Source of the DNA: Nocardia niigatensis NBRC 100131
Lineage (GTDB): Bacteria > Actinomycetota > Actinomycetes > Mycobacteriales > Mycobacteriaceae
Length of the DNA stretch: 64,000 nucleotides
Assembly: GCF_000308655.1 (NCBI RefSeq)
Contig: NZ_BAGC01000113.1
Coordinates: 62,001-126,000 of the forward strand
Direction of reading: 5' to 3'
Below the pieces are notes generated by a model. The model had not been told where the DNA came from, made no database searches, and saw only the letters and a list, made by a program, of their open reading frames with translations. A program made the translations under genes and the position numbers. Of the stretch, positions 42,300 to 50,010 are shown piece by piece; within the stretch, counting starts at the first letter, position 1, and each line of letters begins with the position of its first letter.

Positions 42300-42324
42300 A
42301 TTCCCGGTGTGCCGGTGCTCAAAC
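42300..42324 (-). promoter_or_regulatory. SigF-type promoter of DUF6131 gene
   Basis: On the minus strand GTTT (42324-42321), 15 nt, GGGAAT (42305-42300): exact -35, one mismatch in the -10, 39 nt from the ATG at 42261. Confidence 0.68.
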
Positions 42325-42372
42325 GTGGGCCACCGACTATTCGGGCGCATTTGAAATACGTTCTGTCGCAGC

Positions 42373-42397
42373 GCTTGATCACGGCGGTCGCGGGTAC
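42373..42397 (+). promoter_or_regulatory. SigF-like promoter of DUF6328 gene
   Basis: GCTT (42373-42376), 15 nt, GGGTAC (42392-42397). The start codon at 42407 lies only 10 nt downstream, so the transcript would be nearly leaderless. Confidence 0.45.
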
Positions 42398-42406
42398 TCG
42401 GGGCAA

Positions 42407-42874
42407 ATGAGGAGCGGCCGGAACGAAACCCCTACCGAACGGCTGGACCGCAATTGGAACAGCTTGATGCAGGAGTTGCGTGTGGTGCAGACGGGTGTGC
42501 AGTTGCTGACCGGATTCCTGCTGACGCTGCCGTTCCAGAACCGGTTCACGACCCTGTCCGATCCGCTCCGCATGGTGTATCTGGTGGTCGTCGCCGCCTC
42601 GATCGGCGCCACCATCTGCCTGATAGCGCCGGTCGCCGCGCATCGGATGCTGTTCCGCCGGCACCGGATCGAGAATGTCGTGACCGCCGCTCATCGGTAC
42701 GCCATAGTGGGCCTCGGATTGCTCGGCGTCGCGCTCACCGGGGTGGCGGTGCTGATTTTCGCCACCGTCAGCGGCACCTGGGCCGGCATTGTCGCAGGAA
42801 TTGTCTTCGGCACGCTGTTCGCTGCGGTCTGGATGCTGCATCCGTGGCACCAGCATCGCGGCAACAGCGCTTGA
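42407..42874 (+). CDS. DUF6328 family membrane protein
   Basis: The 155-aa protein has the DUF6328 opening (ETPTERLDRNWNSLMQELRV...GVQLLTGFLLTLPFQNRF) and four membrane helices, with the basic loop HRMLFRRHRIEN between the second and third. Function unknown; common in actinomycetes and often close to stress genes. It lies directly upstream of the sigma factor gene. Confidence 0.82.
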   Translation: MRSGRNETPTERLDRNWNSLMQELRVVQTGVQLLTGFLLTLPFQNRFTTLSDPLRMVYLVVVAASIGATICLIAPVAAHRMLFRRHRIENVVTAAHRYAIVGLGLLGVALTGVAVLIFATVSGTWAGIVAGIVFGTLFAAVWMLHPWHQHRGNSA

Positions 42875-42906
42875 CCTGGTAATTCGCGGCCAATTGTGGG
42901 AAATAT

Positions 42907-42931
42907 GTTCGATAGTGGCCGGACTGGGTAC
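42907..42931 (+). promoter_or_regulatory. SigF-type promoter of the sigma factor gene
   Basis: GTTC (42907-42910), 15 nt, GGGTAC (42926-42931), 40 nt before the start codon. Each element has one mismatch to the consensus. It implies positive autoregulation of the sigma factor. Confidence 0.65.
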
Positions 42932-42971
42932 CCCATATTCATGCATTTCAGCCGAATATGGGGTGATTCCG

Positions 42972-43742
42972 ATGACGGGTGACAGCTACGACGATATAGA
43001 ACCGCTGCTCAAGCAATTGGCGGTCGCCGTGGAAACCGGCGCTCCCGATCGAAATGCCCTGCGAGAGGAAGCGATAGATCGCTGCCTGCCGCTGGCCGAC
43101 CACATCGCACGCAAATTCTCCGGCCGCGGCGAGGCGTTCGAGGACCTGCTCCAGGTCGCGCGCCTCGGCCTGGTCCAATCCATCGACCGTTTCGACGTCT
43201 CGCGGGGCTCCCGTTTCCTGTCCTTCGCGGTCCCGACCATCATGGGTGAGGTTCGCCGCTACTTCCGTGACAGCACCTGGGCGGTGCGGGTGCCGCGACG
43301 GGTCAAGGAGACCCAGGTCCGGCTCGGCGTCGCCATCGAAGCGCTCGCCCAGCGCCTGGGGCGGATGCCGAAGGCTCGCGAGCTGGCCGCCGAACTGGAG
43401 GTGGACGAGGGCGAGCTGACGCAGGCGTTGCTGGCCGCCAACGCCTACCAGAGCAGCTCTTTGGAGGCGGCGTGTCCCGATGACGGGGAGAACGCTCCGC
43501 TGGCGATGCTGGACGCGCTGGGGGCCGAAGAGACGGGCTACGAACACGTGGACCAGCTCCTCGCGGTCCGCCCGCTCATCGCCGAACTCCCGGACCGGGA
43601 ACGCCGGGTGCTGACGATGCGGTTCTTCGAGTCGATGACCCAGAACCAGATCGCGGAACGGCTCGGCGTCTCACAGATGCAGGTATCGCGCATCCTGTCC
43701 AAGACCCTCGCCCGGCTCCGCGAGGATTCCCTCGCGAACTGA
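42972..43742 (+). CDS. SigF/SigB-type RNA polymerase sigma factor
   Basis: The 256-aa protein is a group 3 sigma factor. It has region 2 (CLPLADHIARKFSGRGEAFE then DLLQVARLGLVQSIDRFD and the GSRFLSFAVPTIMGEVRRYF core) and a region 3 helix (RVPRRVKETQVRL). Region 4 reads LPDRERRVLTMRFFESMTQN and QIAERLGVSQMQVSRI. It matches the SigF group of actinobacteria, controlled by RsbW-like kinases and STAS antagonists; both types are encoded at 24.8-26.5 kb. The start at 42972 lacks a strong ribosome-binding site; longer in-frame starts lie upstream of the promoter. Confidence 0.92.
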   Translation: MTGDSYDDIEPLLKQLAVAVETGAPDRNALREEAIDRCLPLADHIARKFSGRGEAFEDLLQVARLGLVQSIDRFDVSRGSRFLSFAVPTIMGEVRRYFRDSTWAVRVPRRVKETQVRLGVAIEALAQRLGRMPKARELAAELEVDEGELTQALLAANAYQSSSLEAACPDDGENAPLAMLDALGAEETGYEHVDQLLAVRPLIAELPDRERRVLTMRFFESMTQNQIAERLGVSQMQVSRILSKTLARLREDSLAN

Positions 43743-43763
43743 GTTCAGCAACGCGAACCGAGT

Positions 43764-44189
43764 TCAGAAGCCGACCAATCCCGATGCCAGATCAGGGAAT
43801 TGGATGGCCCGCACGGCCGCGTCACGGACGTCGGGGCAGGTCGCGGTGGTGGTCTGATCGATGACGGACCGATTGCGCATCACCGCGATGTTCACGCCGT
43901 TGTTGCGCAGCGCCCAATCCTGCACGGTGGCATTGAATTTCAGCCGCGCTTCGGTGGGGCCGTCGGCGCGCCACCTGTCGACCTCGGGCCGCATCATGTC
44001 GCAGAGCTGTTTGGCGGCATCGGCGGTGATGAGCGGTCCGGACGACTGCCCGGAGGGTTGCGGACCGCCGGTTCCCGGAACGCCCGGTGCGGTGCTGTTC
44101 GAGCAGCCGGCGGCGACGGCCATCGCCGTCGCCGCCGCGCACAGCCACAACCCCGTCCGAGCTGGGCGGGATATGTGCTGGGACTTCAT
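43764..44189 (-). CDS. lipoprotein, hypothetical
   Basis: The 141-aa protein from ATG 44189 (behind AGGAG) has a classic lipobox: the signal helix LWLCAAATAMAVAAGCS with Cys at residue 29, then a Ser/Pro/Gly linker and a small helical domain of about 90 residues (ADAAKQLCDMMRPEVDRWR...). No named family is recognised. It should be anchored outside the membrane. It is the last gene in a minus-strand run that starts at the HesB-like gene, 14 bp after the DoxX-type gene. Confidence 0.75.
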   Translation of the reverse strand: MKSQHISRPARTGLWLCAAATAMAVAAGCSNSTAPGVPGTGGPQPSGQSSGPLITADAAKQLCDMMRPEVDRWRADGPTEARLKFNATVQDWALRNNGVNIAVMRNRSVIDQTTTATCPDVRDAAVRAIQFPDLASGLVGF

Positions 44190-44202
44190 GATCGGACTCC
44201 TG

Positions 44203-45228
44203 TCACCGTCCGCGGGCGGTGGCGTCGCGGGCCGCGTCCGCCGCCTGCCCGCCTCGTTCCCGCGCGACATGCGCGAAGCGGCCGCCCTGTTCCCGGGCGC
44301 TGGTGACCAGCTGTCCGCTCTGTTCCCGCGCGGTGTCGGCGAACTGCGCGCCGTGCTCACGGACGATGTCCGCCAGCTGCTCACCGTGTTCGCGGGCGCT
44401 CTCGGCGAGGCTGCCGCCATGCTCACGCGCGGCCTCGAGGAGCTGTCCGCCGCGATCGGCGGCGGTGCGGCCCCAATGGGCGCCCTTCTCGCGGGTGGTC
44501 TCCGCGAGCTGCTCACCGCGATGCTGGGCGACATCCGCGAGACGCTCGCCCCGATCACGTACTGCGGTCACTAGTTCGGGTCCGTGCTCGCGCGCGACAT
44601 CCGCGAGGCGCTCGCCCCGATCACGTACTGCGGTCACTAGTTCGGGTCCGTGCTCGCGCGCGGCATCGGCGAGGCGCTCGCCGCGCGCACGCAGCGACGC
44701 GGCCAGCTCCGGCCCATGCTCCTTCGCGGCATCGGCGAGCTGGACGACCCGATCGTGCGCCGGGCCGCTGTCCGACTGGAGCTTGTCGAGGGCACGGCGG
44801 CCACGCCAGCCGAGCGAGGGCTTGCCCTGTCGATCGGTGGAGGCGATGAGCAGACCGCCGAGCAGACTCACATCCTTCAGCAGCGCAGTGCGTTTCGCCG
44901 CGCGCCGCTCGGGGTCCTCCTCGGTCCAGAAGCCCTGTTCGGACAGCGCCGTGGGGACGACGGTCGCGGCGAGTACCGCGGTGGACAGGCGCGGCAGTTT
45001 CCCGAAGGCCAGCAGCACGCCACCGCCGATGCGGACCGCAGCATTGATCCGGACCACGCGCGCCGCGTTTTCGGGCAGGTACTTCGACAGCTGCGCCGGC
45101 AGCTTCTGCTCGCCCTTCTGCAGCACCGCGGAAGCGGACTTGACCCGGGAGTCCGGATTGGTGAGTGTGTCGATTCCGTCGGCGACGAAGGCGGTCGCCA
45201 GCATGGGGTGGGCAATGCGCCGCAGCAT
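44203..45228 (-). CDS. DoxX-family protein with 22-residue repeat tail
   Basis: The 341-aa protein from ATG 45228 (behind AAAGGA) joins a DoxX-like membrane domain (about residues 1-150, with MLATAFVADGIDTLTNPDSR and a RINAAVRIGGGVLLAFGKLP segment) to a long tail. The tail, about residues 167-330, is built from seven or so 22-residue units of the form AREHGPELVTAVRDRGERLA plus two. These predict amphipathic 11-mer helices like those of apolipoproteins. Two central copies are about 98% identical at DNA level. Such helices may coat membranes or lipid. The gene belongs to the minus-strand run from the HesB-like gene. Confidence 0.82.
   Translation of the reverse strand: MLRRIAHPMLATAFVADGIDTLTNPDSRVKSASAVLQKGEQKLPAQLSKYLPENAARVVRINAAVRIGGGVLLAFGKLPRLSTAVLAATVVPTALSEQGFWTEEDPERRAAKRTALLKDVSLLGGLLIASTDRQGKPSLGWRGRRALDKLQSDSGPAHDRVVQLADAAKEHGPELAASLRARGERLADAAREHGPELVTAVRDRGERLADVAREHGPELVTAVRDRGERLADVAQHRGEQLAETTREKGAHWGRTAADRGGQLLEAAREHGGSLAESAREHGEQLADIVREHGAQFADTAREQSGQLVTSAREQGGRFAHVARERGGQAADAARDATARGR
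44530..44661. repeat. tandem 66-bp duplication inside DoxX gene
   Basis: Two adjacent 66-bp units (44530-44595 and 44596-44661) are nearly identical; the first differs visibly at one base near 44541. They encode two of the 22-residue repeats and indicate recent unequal duplication. Confidence 0.7.
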
Positions 45229-45254
45229 GGTGGATTCCTTTCCAGCAGGTGGCC

Positions 45255-46436
45255 TCACGTGGGCAATACGTTGTCGCTGTTCCCGGCGGGCCCGCGGTCA
45301 AACGCACTGATCGCGGTCGCGAGACCCGCCGCGCCGGCTGCCGTCGCCCAGCCCAGGGGCCGAGCGGGCGGCAGCCGAAGTAGGTACAGATGCCCGGCGT
45401 CATCACGACGGTGACCAGGACGGCGCCGCTGGCGGCCGTGGTGAACCAGACCAGCGGGCTGTGCCGGGCGGCCAGCAGGGTCTGGCCCAACTGCGTGCCG
45501 ATCAGGGCGACGAGCCCGATCGTGCAGGCGCGTCGCGCGCTCCCAGTGTACCGGCCGACCAGCCACGCGCCGGTCGCTCCCGCAGCCGTGGTGGCACCTC
45601 GGGACAGGATGGCGCGCTGCAGTTCGGCGCCCAGATCGGCGGGTGGCCGGGCCGCCAGCCGCGCTCCCAATGTCTCTGCGCGGCTGGAGCTTTCGGCATC
45701 ATCCTCGGCCGCCGGGTCGGGTGAGAGCGCGACGGCCATGGCCGGGAACATGTCGGTGAGCAGGTTGACCAGCAGGAATTGCCGGGTCCCCGCCCACACC
45801 CTCACCGGCCGCCTGCCCCAGGGCATTCGCCGTCGTCACCAGCAGGTCGGTGCGCGCGAGCCCGAGGCGCTGCTCCAGCACCGCCCGCAGGCGCGGCTGG
45901 GTGTCGAGGATGGCGGCGGTGGCCTGGAAGAACTGCACGGGCGCCCGCCGGGGAGTCACCGCGCCTGCGACCGCCAGGCCCAGGGCCAGGGTGTCGCCGG
46001 CGAGCGAAATGGCCGCGGACAGGGCCGGTTCCAGGTCTCCGGGATACGGCGTGGAGGGATCCCAGGGCCGGTCCGCGACCCCGAAGTCGTCCTCGATCTC
46101 CGCCACCGCCGCCACCAGATCCCCGAGCTCGGCGTCGGTGGTGATGACGACCTGCCCGGTGAGCGAGTTCGTTCGCACGTGCCGGACTCCGGGGACAGCG
46201 CCCAGCGAGTCGCGCAGTGCCGCAGTCAGTTTCGGGCTGTGCCCGGTACCGAGGCCGTGTACCTCCACGAACACCCGATCGCCCACCCGCGCCACCCGGC
46301 GGTCACGGTGCAGGCTGGGATCGAGCAGCGTCCCGAGATCGTGGCGCAGCTGTGCGCCGATCTCGGCGGCGGTTCCCAGGCCCCGGGTGAGCCCCCGTGC
46401 CGTATCGGTGGTGAGGCCGATCAGGCGGGATAGCAC
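45255..46436 (-). pseudogene. CtpI-like P-type ATPase, internally deleted and frameshifted
   Basis: The upstream part (46436 to about 45800) matches the N-terminal region of mycobacterial CtpI-type ATPases: an HMA-like stretch (VFVEVHGLGTGHSPKLTAAL and VPGVRHVRTNSLTGQVVITT), then LGLARTDLLVTTANALGQAA. In another frame the sequence then jumps to the C-terminal membrane region (TRQFLLVNLLTDMFPAMAVA...TPGICTYFGCRPLG). A third frame finishes with AGAAGLATAISAF and a stop at 45255. The catalytic DKTG and ATP-binding domains, more than 1 kb of gene, are missing. The gene is dead as a pump. Confidence 0.8.
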
Positions 46437-46459
46437 GGCCCGCCTCCCTTCCGAGTCGG

Positions 46460-48409
46460 TTACGCACGTTGCGCCAGGCGGGGTATCAGGCCGCCGGCCA
46501 GGACGTCCTGGACCTGTCGCGGCGAAAGATGGTGCCGGACGGTGAAAGTGGTTTCCTTGCTCATATCGAGCACCTCCAGCGTCGTCCGGCGCGCGAGGTC
46601 GTCCAGCTCGTCGATCTGCAGGAAGTCGTCGCGGTCGATGCGGTCGTAGTCGGCGGGATCCTCGAATTCGAGGGCCAGGACACCGAAGTTGGCGAGATTC
46701 TGCCAGTGGATGCGGGCGAAGGATTTGGCGATGACCGCGCGTAGCCCGAGATAGCGCGGCGTGATCGCCGCATGCTCCCGTGAGGAACCCTGACCGTAGT
46801 TCTCACCGCCGACGACGATGTGACCCGATTCGGAAACCTGTTGTGCCCGTTGCGGATAGGTCTCATCGATCGGGGTGAAGGTGAACATCGCCAGCTTCGG
46901 GATATTGGACCGGAAAGGCAGCGCCCGGGCTCCCGCGGGCGAGATCTCATCGGTGGAGACATCGTCGCCGACCTTCAGCAGCACCGGCGCCTCGATCCGG
47001 TCGGGCAGCGGTGTCAGGCGCGGCAGGCTGGAGATATTGGGACCCTTCACCGGCCGTATCTGCCGGGCCTGGTCCGGATCCAGCGGGGCGACCAGCATCC
47101 GGGTGTTGATCGCCGCGCGCGCGGGCAGGTCGAGCTTCGGATAGGCCATGTGCACGGTGCGCGCCCACTCCCGCGGATCGGTGATCACACCGGTCAGCGC
47201 CGACGCCGCGGCGGTTTCCGGGGAGCACAGCCACACCGCGTCCTCCTTGGTGCCCGAGCGGCCGGGGAAGTTGCGCGGCATGGTGCGCAGCGAATTGCGG
47301 CCCACCGCGGGCGCCTGGCCCATGCCGATGCAGCCCAGGCATCCGGCCTGGTGGATCCGCGCCCCGGCGGCCACCAGATCGGTGAGCGCGCCCATCGCGG
47401 TCAGATCGGTGAGGATCTCCCGCGAGGTCGGGTTCACATCGAAGCTGACCTGCGGCGCGGTCTGCCGCCCGGCCACCATGGCCGCCGCTATCGCGAAATC
47501 GCGCAGTCCGGGATTGGCGCTGGAGCCGATCACCACCTGCGCGATATCGGTGCCCGCGACCTCGCGGACCGGAACCACATTCCCGGGTGAGGACGGCTTC
47601 GCGATGAGCGGCTCCAGAGTGGACAGGTCGATCGAATTCTCGAGGTCGTAGGTGGCGTCGGTGTCCGCGGCCAGCTCGACCCAGTCGTCCTCCCGCCCCT
47701 CCTCCCGGAGGAACTCGTGCACGGCCGAATCGCTCGGGAATACCGTTGTGGTGGCGCCGAGTTCGGCGCCCATGTTCGCGATCACGTGCCGGTCCATCGC
47801 CGACAGGCCCGACAGCCCCGGTCCGTGATACTCGATGATGCGGTTGACCCCGCCGCTCACGCCGTGGCGGCGCAGCATTTCCAGGATCACGTCCTTGGCC
47901 GAACACCACTGCGGCAGTTCGCCTTCCAGACGGACGCCCCACACCTCCGGCATCCGGAGGTGCAGGGGTTCGCCCGAAATCGCGAGCGCCACTTCCAATC
48001 CGCCCACCCCGATGGCCAGCATGCCCAGCGCACCGGCCGCCGGCGTATGCGAATCGGAACCCGCCAGGCTCTTGCCCGGTATGCCGAACCGCTGCATGTG
48101 CGTCGGGTGCGAGACGCCGTTGCCCGCCTTGGAGAACCACAGGCCGAAGCGCTGGGCGGCCGTGCGGAGATAGTCGTGGTCCTCGGCGTTCTTCTCATCG
48201 GTCTGCAGCAGATTGTGATCGATGTACTGAACGCTCACCTCGGTGCGCGCGCGCTCCAGACCGAGGGCCTCGAGTTCCTGCATCACCAGGGTGCCGGTGG
48301 CGTCCTGGGTCAGCGTCTGGTCGATCCTGATCGCGATCTCCGCACCCGGTGTCATCGCACCGGACACCAGGTGCGATTCGATCAGTTTTCGAGCCAGGTT
48401 GGCTGACAT
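46460..48409 (-). CDS. aconitate hydratase
   Basis: The 649-aa protein is a full aconitase of the shorter (mitochondrial/AcnX-distinct) type. It shows SDSHTPAAGALGMLAIGVGG, the 4Fe-4S Cys residues in AGCLGCIGMGQAP (two of three) and IGSSANPGLRD region, and the swivel domain VVGGENYGQGSSREHAA with the substrate Arg/Ser. It interconverts citrate and isocitrate. The start at 48409 is 14 bp after the HesB-like gene. Actinomycetes usually carry a 930-aa AcnA elsewhere, so this may be a second, stress-linked aconitase. Confidence 0.88.
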   Translation of the reverse strand: MSANLARKLIESHLVSGAMTPGAEIAIRIDQTLTQDATGTLVMQELEALGLERARTEVSVQYIDHNLLQTDEKNAEDHDYLRTAAQRFGLWFSKAGNGVSHPTHMQRFGIPGKSLAGSDSHTPAAGALGMLAIGVGGLEVALAISGEPLHLRMPEVWGVRLEGELPQWCSAKDVILEMLRRHGVSGGVNRIIEYHGPGLSGLSAMDRHVIANMGAELGATTTVFPSDSAVHEFLREEGREDDWVELAADTDATYDLENSIDLSTLEPLIAKPSSPGNVVPVREVAGTDIAQVVIGSSANPGLRDFAIAAAMVAGRQTAPQVSFDVNPTSREILTDLTAMGALTDLVAAGARIHQAGCLGCIGMGQAPAVGRNSLRTMPRNFPGRSGTKEDAVWLCSPETAAASALTGVITDPREWARTVHMAYPKLDLPARAAINTRMLVAPLDPDQARQIRPVKGPNISSLPRLTPLPDRIEAPVLLKVGDDVSTDEISPAGARALPFRSNIPKLAMFTFTPIDETYPQRAQQVSESGHIVVGGENYGQGSSREHAAITPRYLGLRAVIAKSFARIHWQNLANFGVLALEFEDPADYDRIDRDDFLQIDELDDLARRTTLEVLDMSKETTFTVRHHLSPRQVQDVLAGGLIPRLAQRA

Positions 48410-48423
48410 CGCCGGAACCGTGT

Positions 48424-48714
48424 CTAGGGAGTGGTGGCCTGAGGTCCGACCACGAAGGTGGCGTTGCCGTTGGTGTCGAGACCAGCGTCGAGAATCTTGT
48501 CGTCGAAGAATGCGGCGGACTTGGGGTCCATGAAGATGCGCGCGCCCTCGGCGCTCAGCACCTCGTCGTCCTGGGCCGGCCCGTCGGCGACGGCCAGTTG
48601 GAAGCTCTCGGCGTCGTCGGGAGTGGAAATGCGCAGGCCGGCGTCCTGTGGGGCGCCGTCCCCGGAGGTGATGTCGCGGACCGCCTCGACGGCAGTGGGG
48701 GTGAGCATCAGCAT
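48424..48714 (-). CDS. HesB/IscA-fold protein without cysteines
   Basis: The 96-aa protein has the HesB-like pattern LTPTAVEAVRDI, LRISTPDD, FQLAVADGPAQDDEVLS and ARIFMDPKSAAFFDDKILDA, but it contains no Cys at all. The three Cys that hold the Fe-S cluster in IscA/ErpA are missing. It is like the small Fe-S-assembly-like proteins of mycobacteria. It is the first gene of the aconitase run and has a SigF-like promoter. It cannot carry an Fe-S cluster in the usual way. Confidence 0.78.
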   Translation of the reverse strand: MLMLTPTAVEAVRDITSGDGAPQDAGLRISTPDDAESFQLAVADGPAQDDEVLSAEGARIFMDPKSAAFFDDKILDAGLDTNGNATFVVGPQATTP

Positions 48715-48767
48715 TGTTTTGCCTTCCGCTGTCGTGAGCGCCGGCCGGATTGCCGGCAGTGGTTCGA

Positions 48768-48792
48768 GTAACCGCTCGATTCACCGCGAAAC
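48768..48792 (-). promoter_or_regulatory. SigF-like promoter of HesB-aconitase operon
   Basis: On the minus strand GTTT (48792-48789), 15 nt, GGTTAC (48773-48768): exact -35, two mismatches from GGGTAT in the -10. It lies 54 nt upstream of the HesB-like start. Confidence 0.45.
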
Positions 48793-48848
48793 ATCGCGCG
48801 GCGGGCGGAATCGGGTTTGCCCCGGTCCGTGGCGGGTACCGCGGCGGC

Positions 48849-49082
48849 ATGAATCACGATGGCCGGAACAGCGGGGACCGCCTGGGGCTGCCGGATGCGA
48901 TCAGTGCGGTGCTGTTCGACATGGACGGCGTGCTGACCGACACCGCGGGCGTGCACGAACAGGCGTGGAAGAACACCTTCGACGACACCCAGGAACAGCG
49001 GTGCGGTTCCGGATTTCAGCCCTTCTCCGAGCGGGACTACGACCCCAACCCGCCGGCAGCCCGGGCCGCGGCTGCGGAATAG
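48849..49082 (+). pseudogene. HAD-superfamily hydrolase, N-terminal fragment
   Basis: The frame from ATG 48849 shows the first motif of HAD phosphatases of the beta-phosphoglucomutase/trehalose-phosphate phosphatase type: AISAVLFDMDGVLTDTAGVH then EQAWKNTFDD and FQPFSERDYD. It departs from the family at about 49040 into an Ala-rich end and stops. The remaining 200 or so residues are missing. The deletion end-point also lies within the opposite Pro-rich ORF. Confidence 0.7.
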
Positions 49083-49278
49083 GTTCCGGCGGCACGGGCG
49101 GCGTGAGCGGATCCGGCGGCGTCGGGATCGGCGGACCGGGTGCGGGGAAGGGCACGGGCGGTCCGGGTTCCGGTATGGGCTGTCCCGGTTCCACCGGCGG
49201 GATCGGTTCCGGCGGTGGAATCGGCGGAACCGGCAGCGCGGACGATGCAACGCCGAGATGGGCATGCAGAAGTTCCAT
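48901..49278 (-). CDS. proline-rich ORF, possibly truncated
   Basis: From ATG 49278 the frame reads a low-complexity Pro-rich segment (VPPIPPPEPIPPVEPGQPIP and PGPPVPFPAPGPPIPTPPDP) for about 70 residues, then an arginine-rich end that is only the reverse of the HAD fragment. The Pro-rich part could be a real gene 3'-truncated by the same deletion that cut the HAD gene at about 49040. Alternatively the G-rich repeats of the plus strand may be non-coding. Support is limited to composition and the ATG. Confidence 0.3.
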   Translation of the reverse strand: MELLHAHLGVASSALPVPPIPPPEPIPPVEPGQPIPEPGPPVPFPAPGPPIPTPPDPLTPPVPPEPIPQPRPGLPAGWGRSPARRRAEIRNRTAVPGCRRRCSSTPVRARPRCRSARRPCRTAPH

Positions 49279-49285
49279 ATCGCCT

Positions 49286-49310
49286 GCTTACCCGGTGCGG
49301 GCGAGGGTAA
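49286..49310 (+). promoter_or_regulatory. SigF-like promoter
   Basis: GCTT (49286-49289), 15 nt, GGGTAA (49305-49310), 51 nt upstream of the gene at 49361. The pattern matches the GCTT variant before the DUF6328 gene. Confidence 0.45.
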
Positions 49311-49360
49311 GCGGCTAGCGGGGAGACGAAACGAACATCCCAGTGGAAGGGACCGTCGCC

Positions 49361-49615
49361 ATGGGTAAGACAAGCGAATCCGGCATCGTCACCGGCACCC
49401 GCGACAAGGACTACAACCTGATCTGGTTCGTCGAGGCGTCACTGGACAACGCACTGCGGCTCGACACTTTCATCGCCGATGCCGAACGCGACGCGGACAC
49501 CGAACTGGCCGATTTCTTCCGGCGCGCCCAGACCGAGAGCCGCACCGGCGGCGAGCTGGGCAAACGACTGCTGGCCGCCCGTCTGCAGGGCTCGGACATC
49601 CCGATCGCTCCCTAG
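49361..49615 (+). CDS. small acidic helical protein (84 aa)
   Basis: From ATG 49361, behind GGAAGGG, the 84-aa protein (MGKTSESGIVTGTRDKDYNL...) is predicted mostly helical. Central motifs are IWFVEASLDNALRLDTFIAD and ADTELADFFRRAQTESRTGG. The 4-helix-like heptads suggest a small bundle. It resembles, from memory, short stress-linked actinobacterial proteins without a named domain. A SigF-like promoter precedes it. Confidence 0.65.
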   Translation: MGKTSESGIVTGTRDKDYNLIWFVEASLDNALRLDTFIADAERDADTELADFFRRAQTESRTGGELGKRLLAARLQGSDIPIAP

Positions 49616-49827
49616 CCGCCGGCCGAAGATCGGTGGGCCACCGGTTGACCCGGGTCGGTATCCGCACCTTTCATCGACGCTGGAACGGACTCCTGTCCGA
49701 CTGTGTGACAGGGCATTCCACGGTCTCGTCGGCCGACGTCACGATCGGGTGAACGCGCTTCGCATACCTTCCGCATCGCCGGGTATCGCGAAGGCGAACG
49801 GCCTCGCGATTTCAGGAGGTGATGATC

Positions 49828-49899
49828 GTGATGTACCAGCTGATGATGGAGATCATCCGTCGGATGTGGGACATGATGACCCCGAACATGCCGAGGTGA
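49828..49899 (+). CDS. methionine-rich microprotein (22-23 aa)
   Basis: AGGAGG at 49815-49820 is followed by an in-frame run GTG (49828) or ATG (49831) that encodes YQLMMEIIRRMWDMMTPNMP and one more residue, then TGA. The very strong ribosome-binding site and the unusual composition (about a third Met) argue against chance. It is an amphipathic helix with possible membrane or metal binding. A long hairpin follows the stop. Confidence 0.4.
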   Translation: MMYQLMMEIIRRMWDMMTPNMPR

Positions 49900-49912
49900 T
49901 GAGATCGATCGA

Positions 49913-49964
49913 GCGACTGGACAGCGCTGGTCCCCCCGGAACCGGGGACTGCCTGTCCAGTCGC
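49913..49964. terminator. long bidirectional hairpin terminator
   Basis: GCGACTGGACAG (49913-49924) and its exact complement (49953-49964) pair over 12 bp, with an inner stem GTCCCC/GGGGAC. It lies after the microprotein and before the end of the convergent flavin reductase gene. Confidence 0.7.
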
Positions 49965-50010
49965 TTGTCCGGGGAGTTGTCCCAGCGGCTCGGCAGGGAC
50001 GACCGCGGTG

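Noticed and set aside
49081..49260. GGxxCCGGxGG repeats as a possible tandem repeat or G-quadruplex array
   Set aside because: The pattern is the complement of Pro-rich codons and is irregular; a structural role cannot be claimed from sequence alone.
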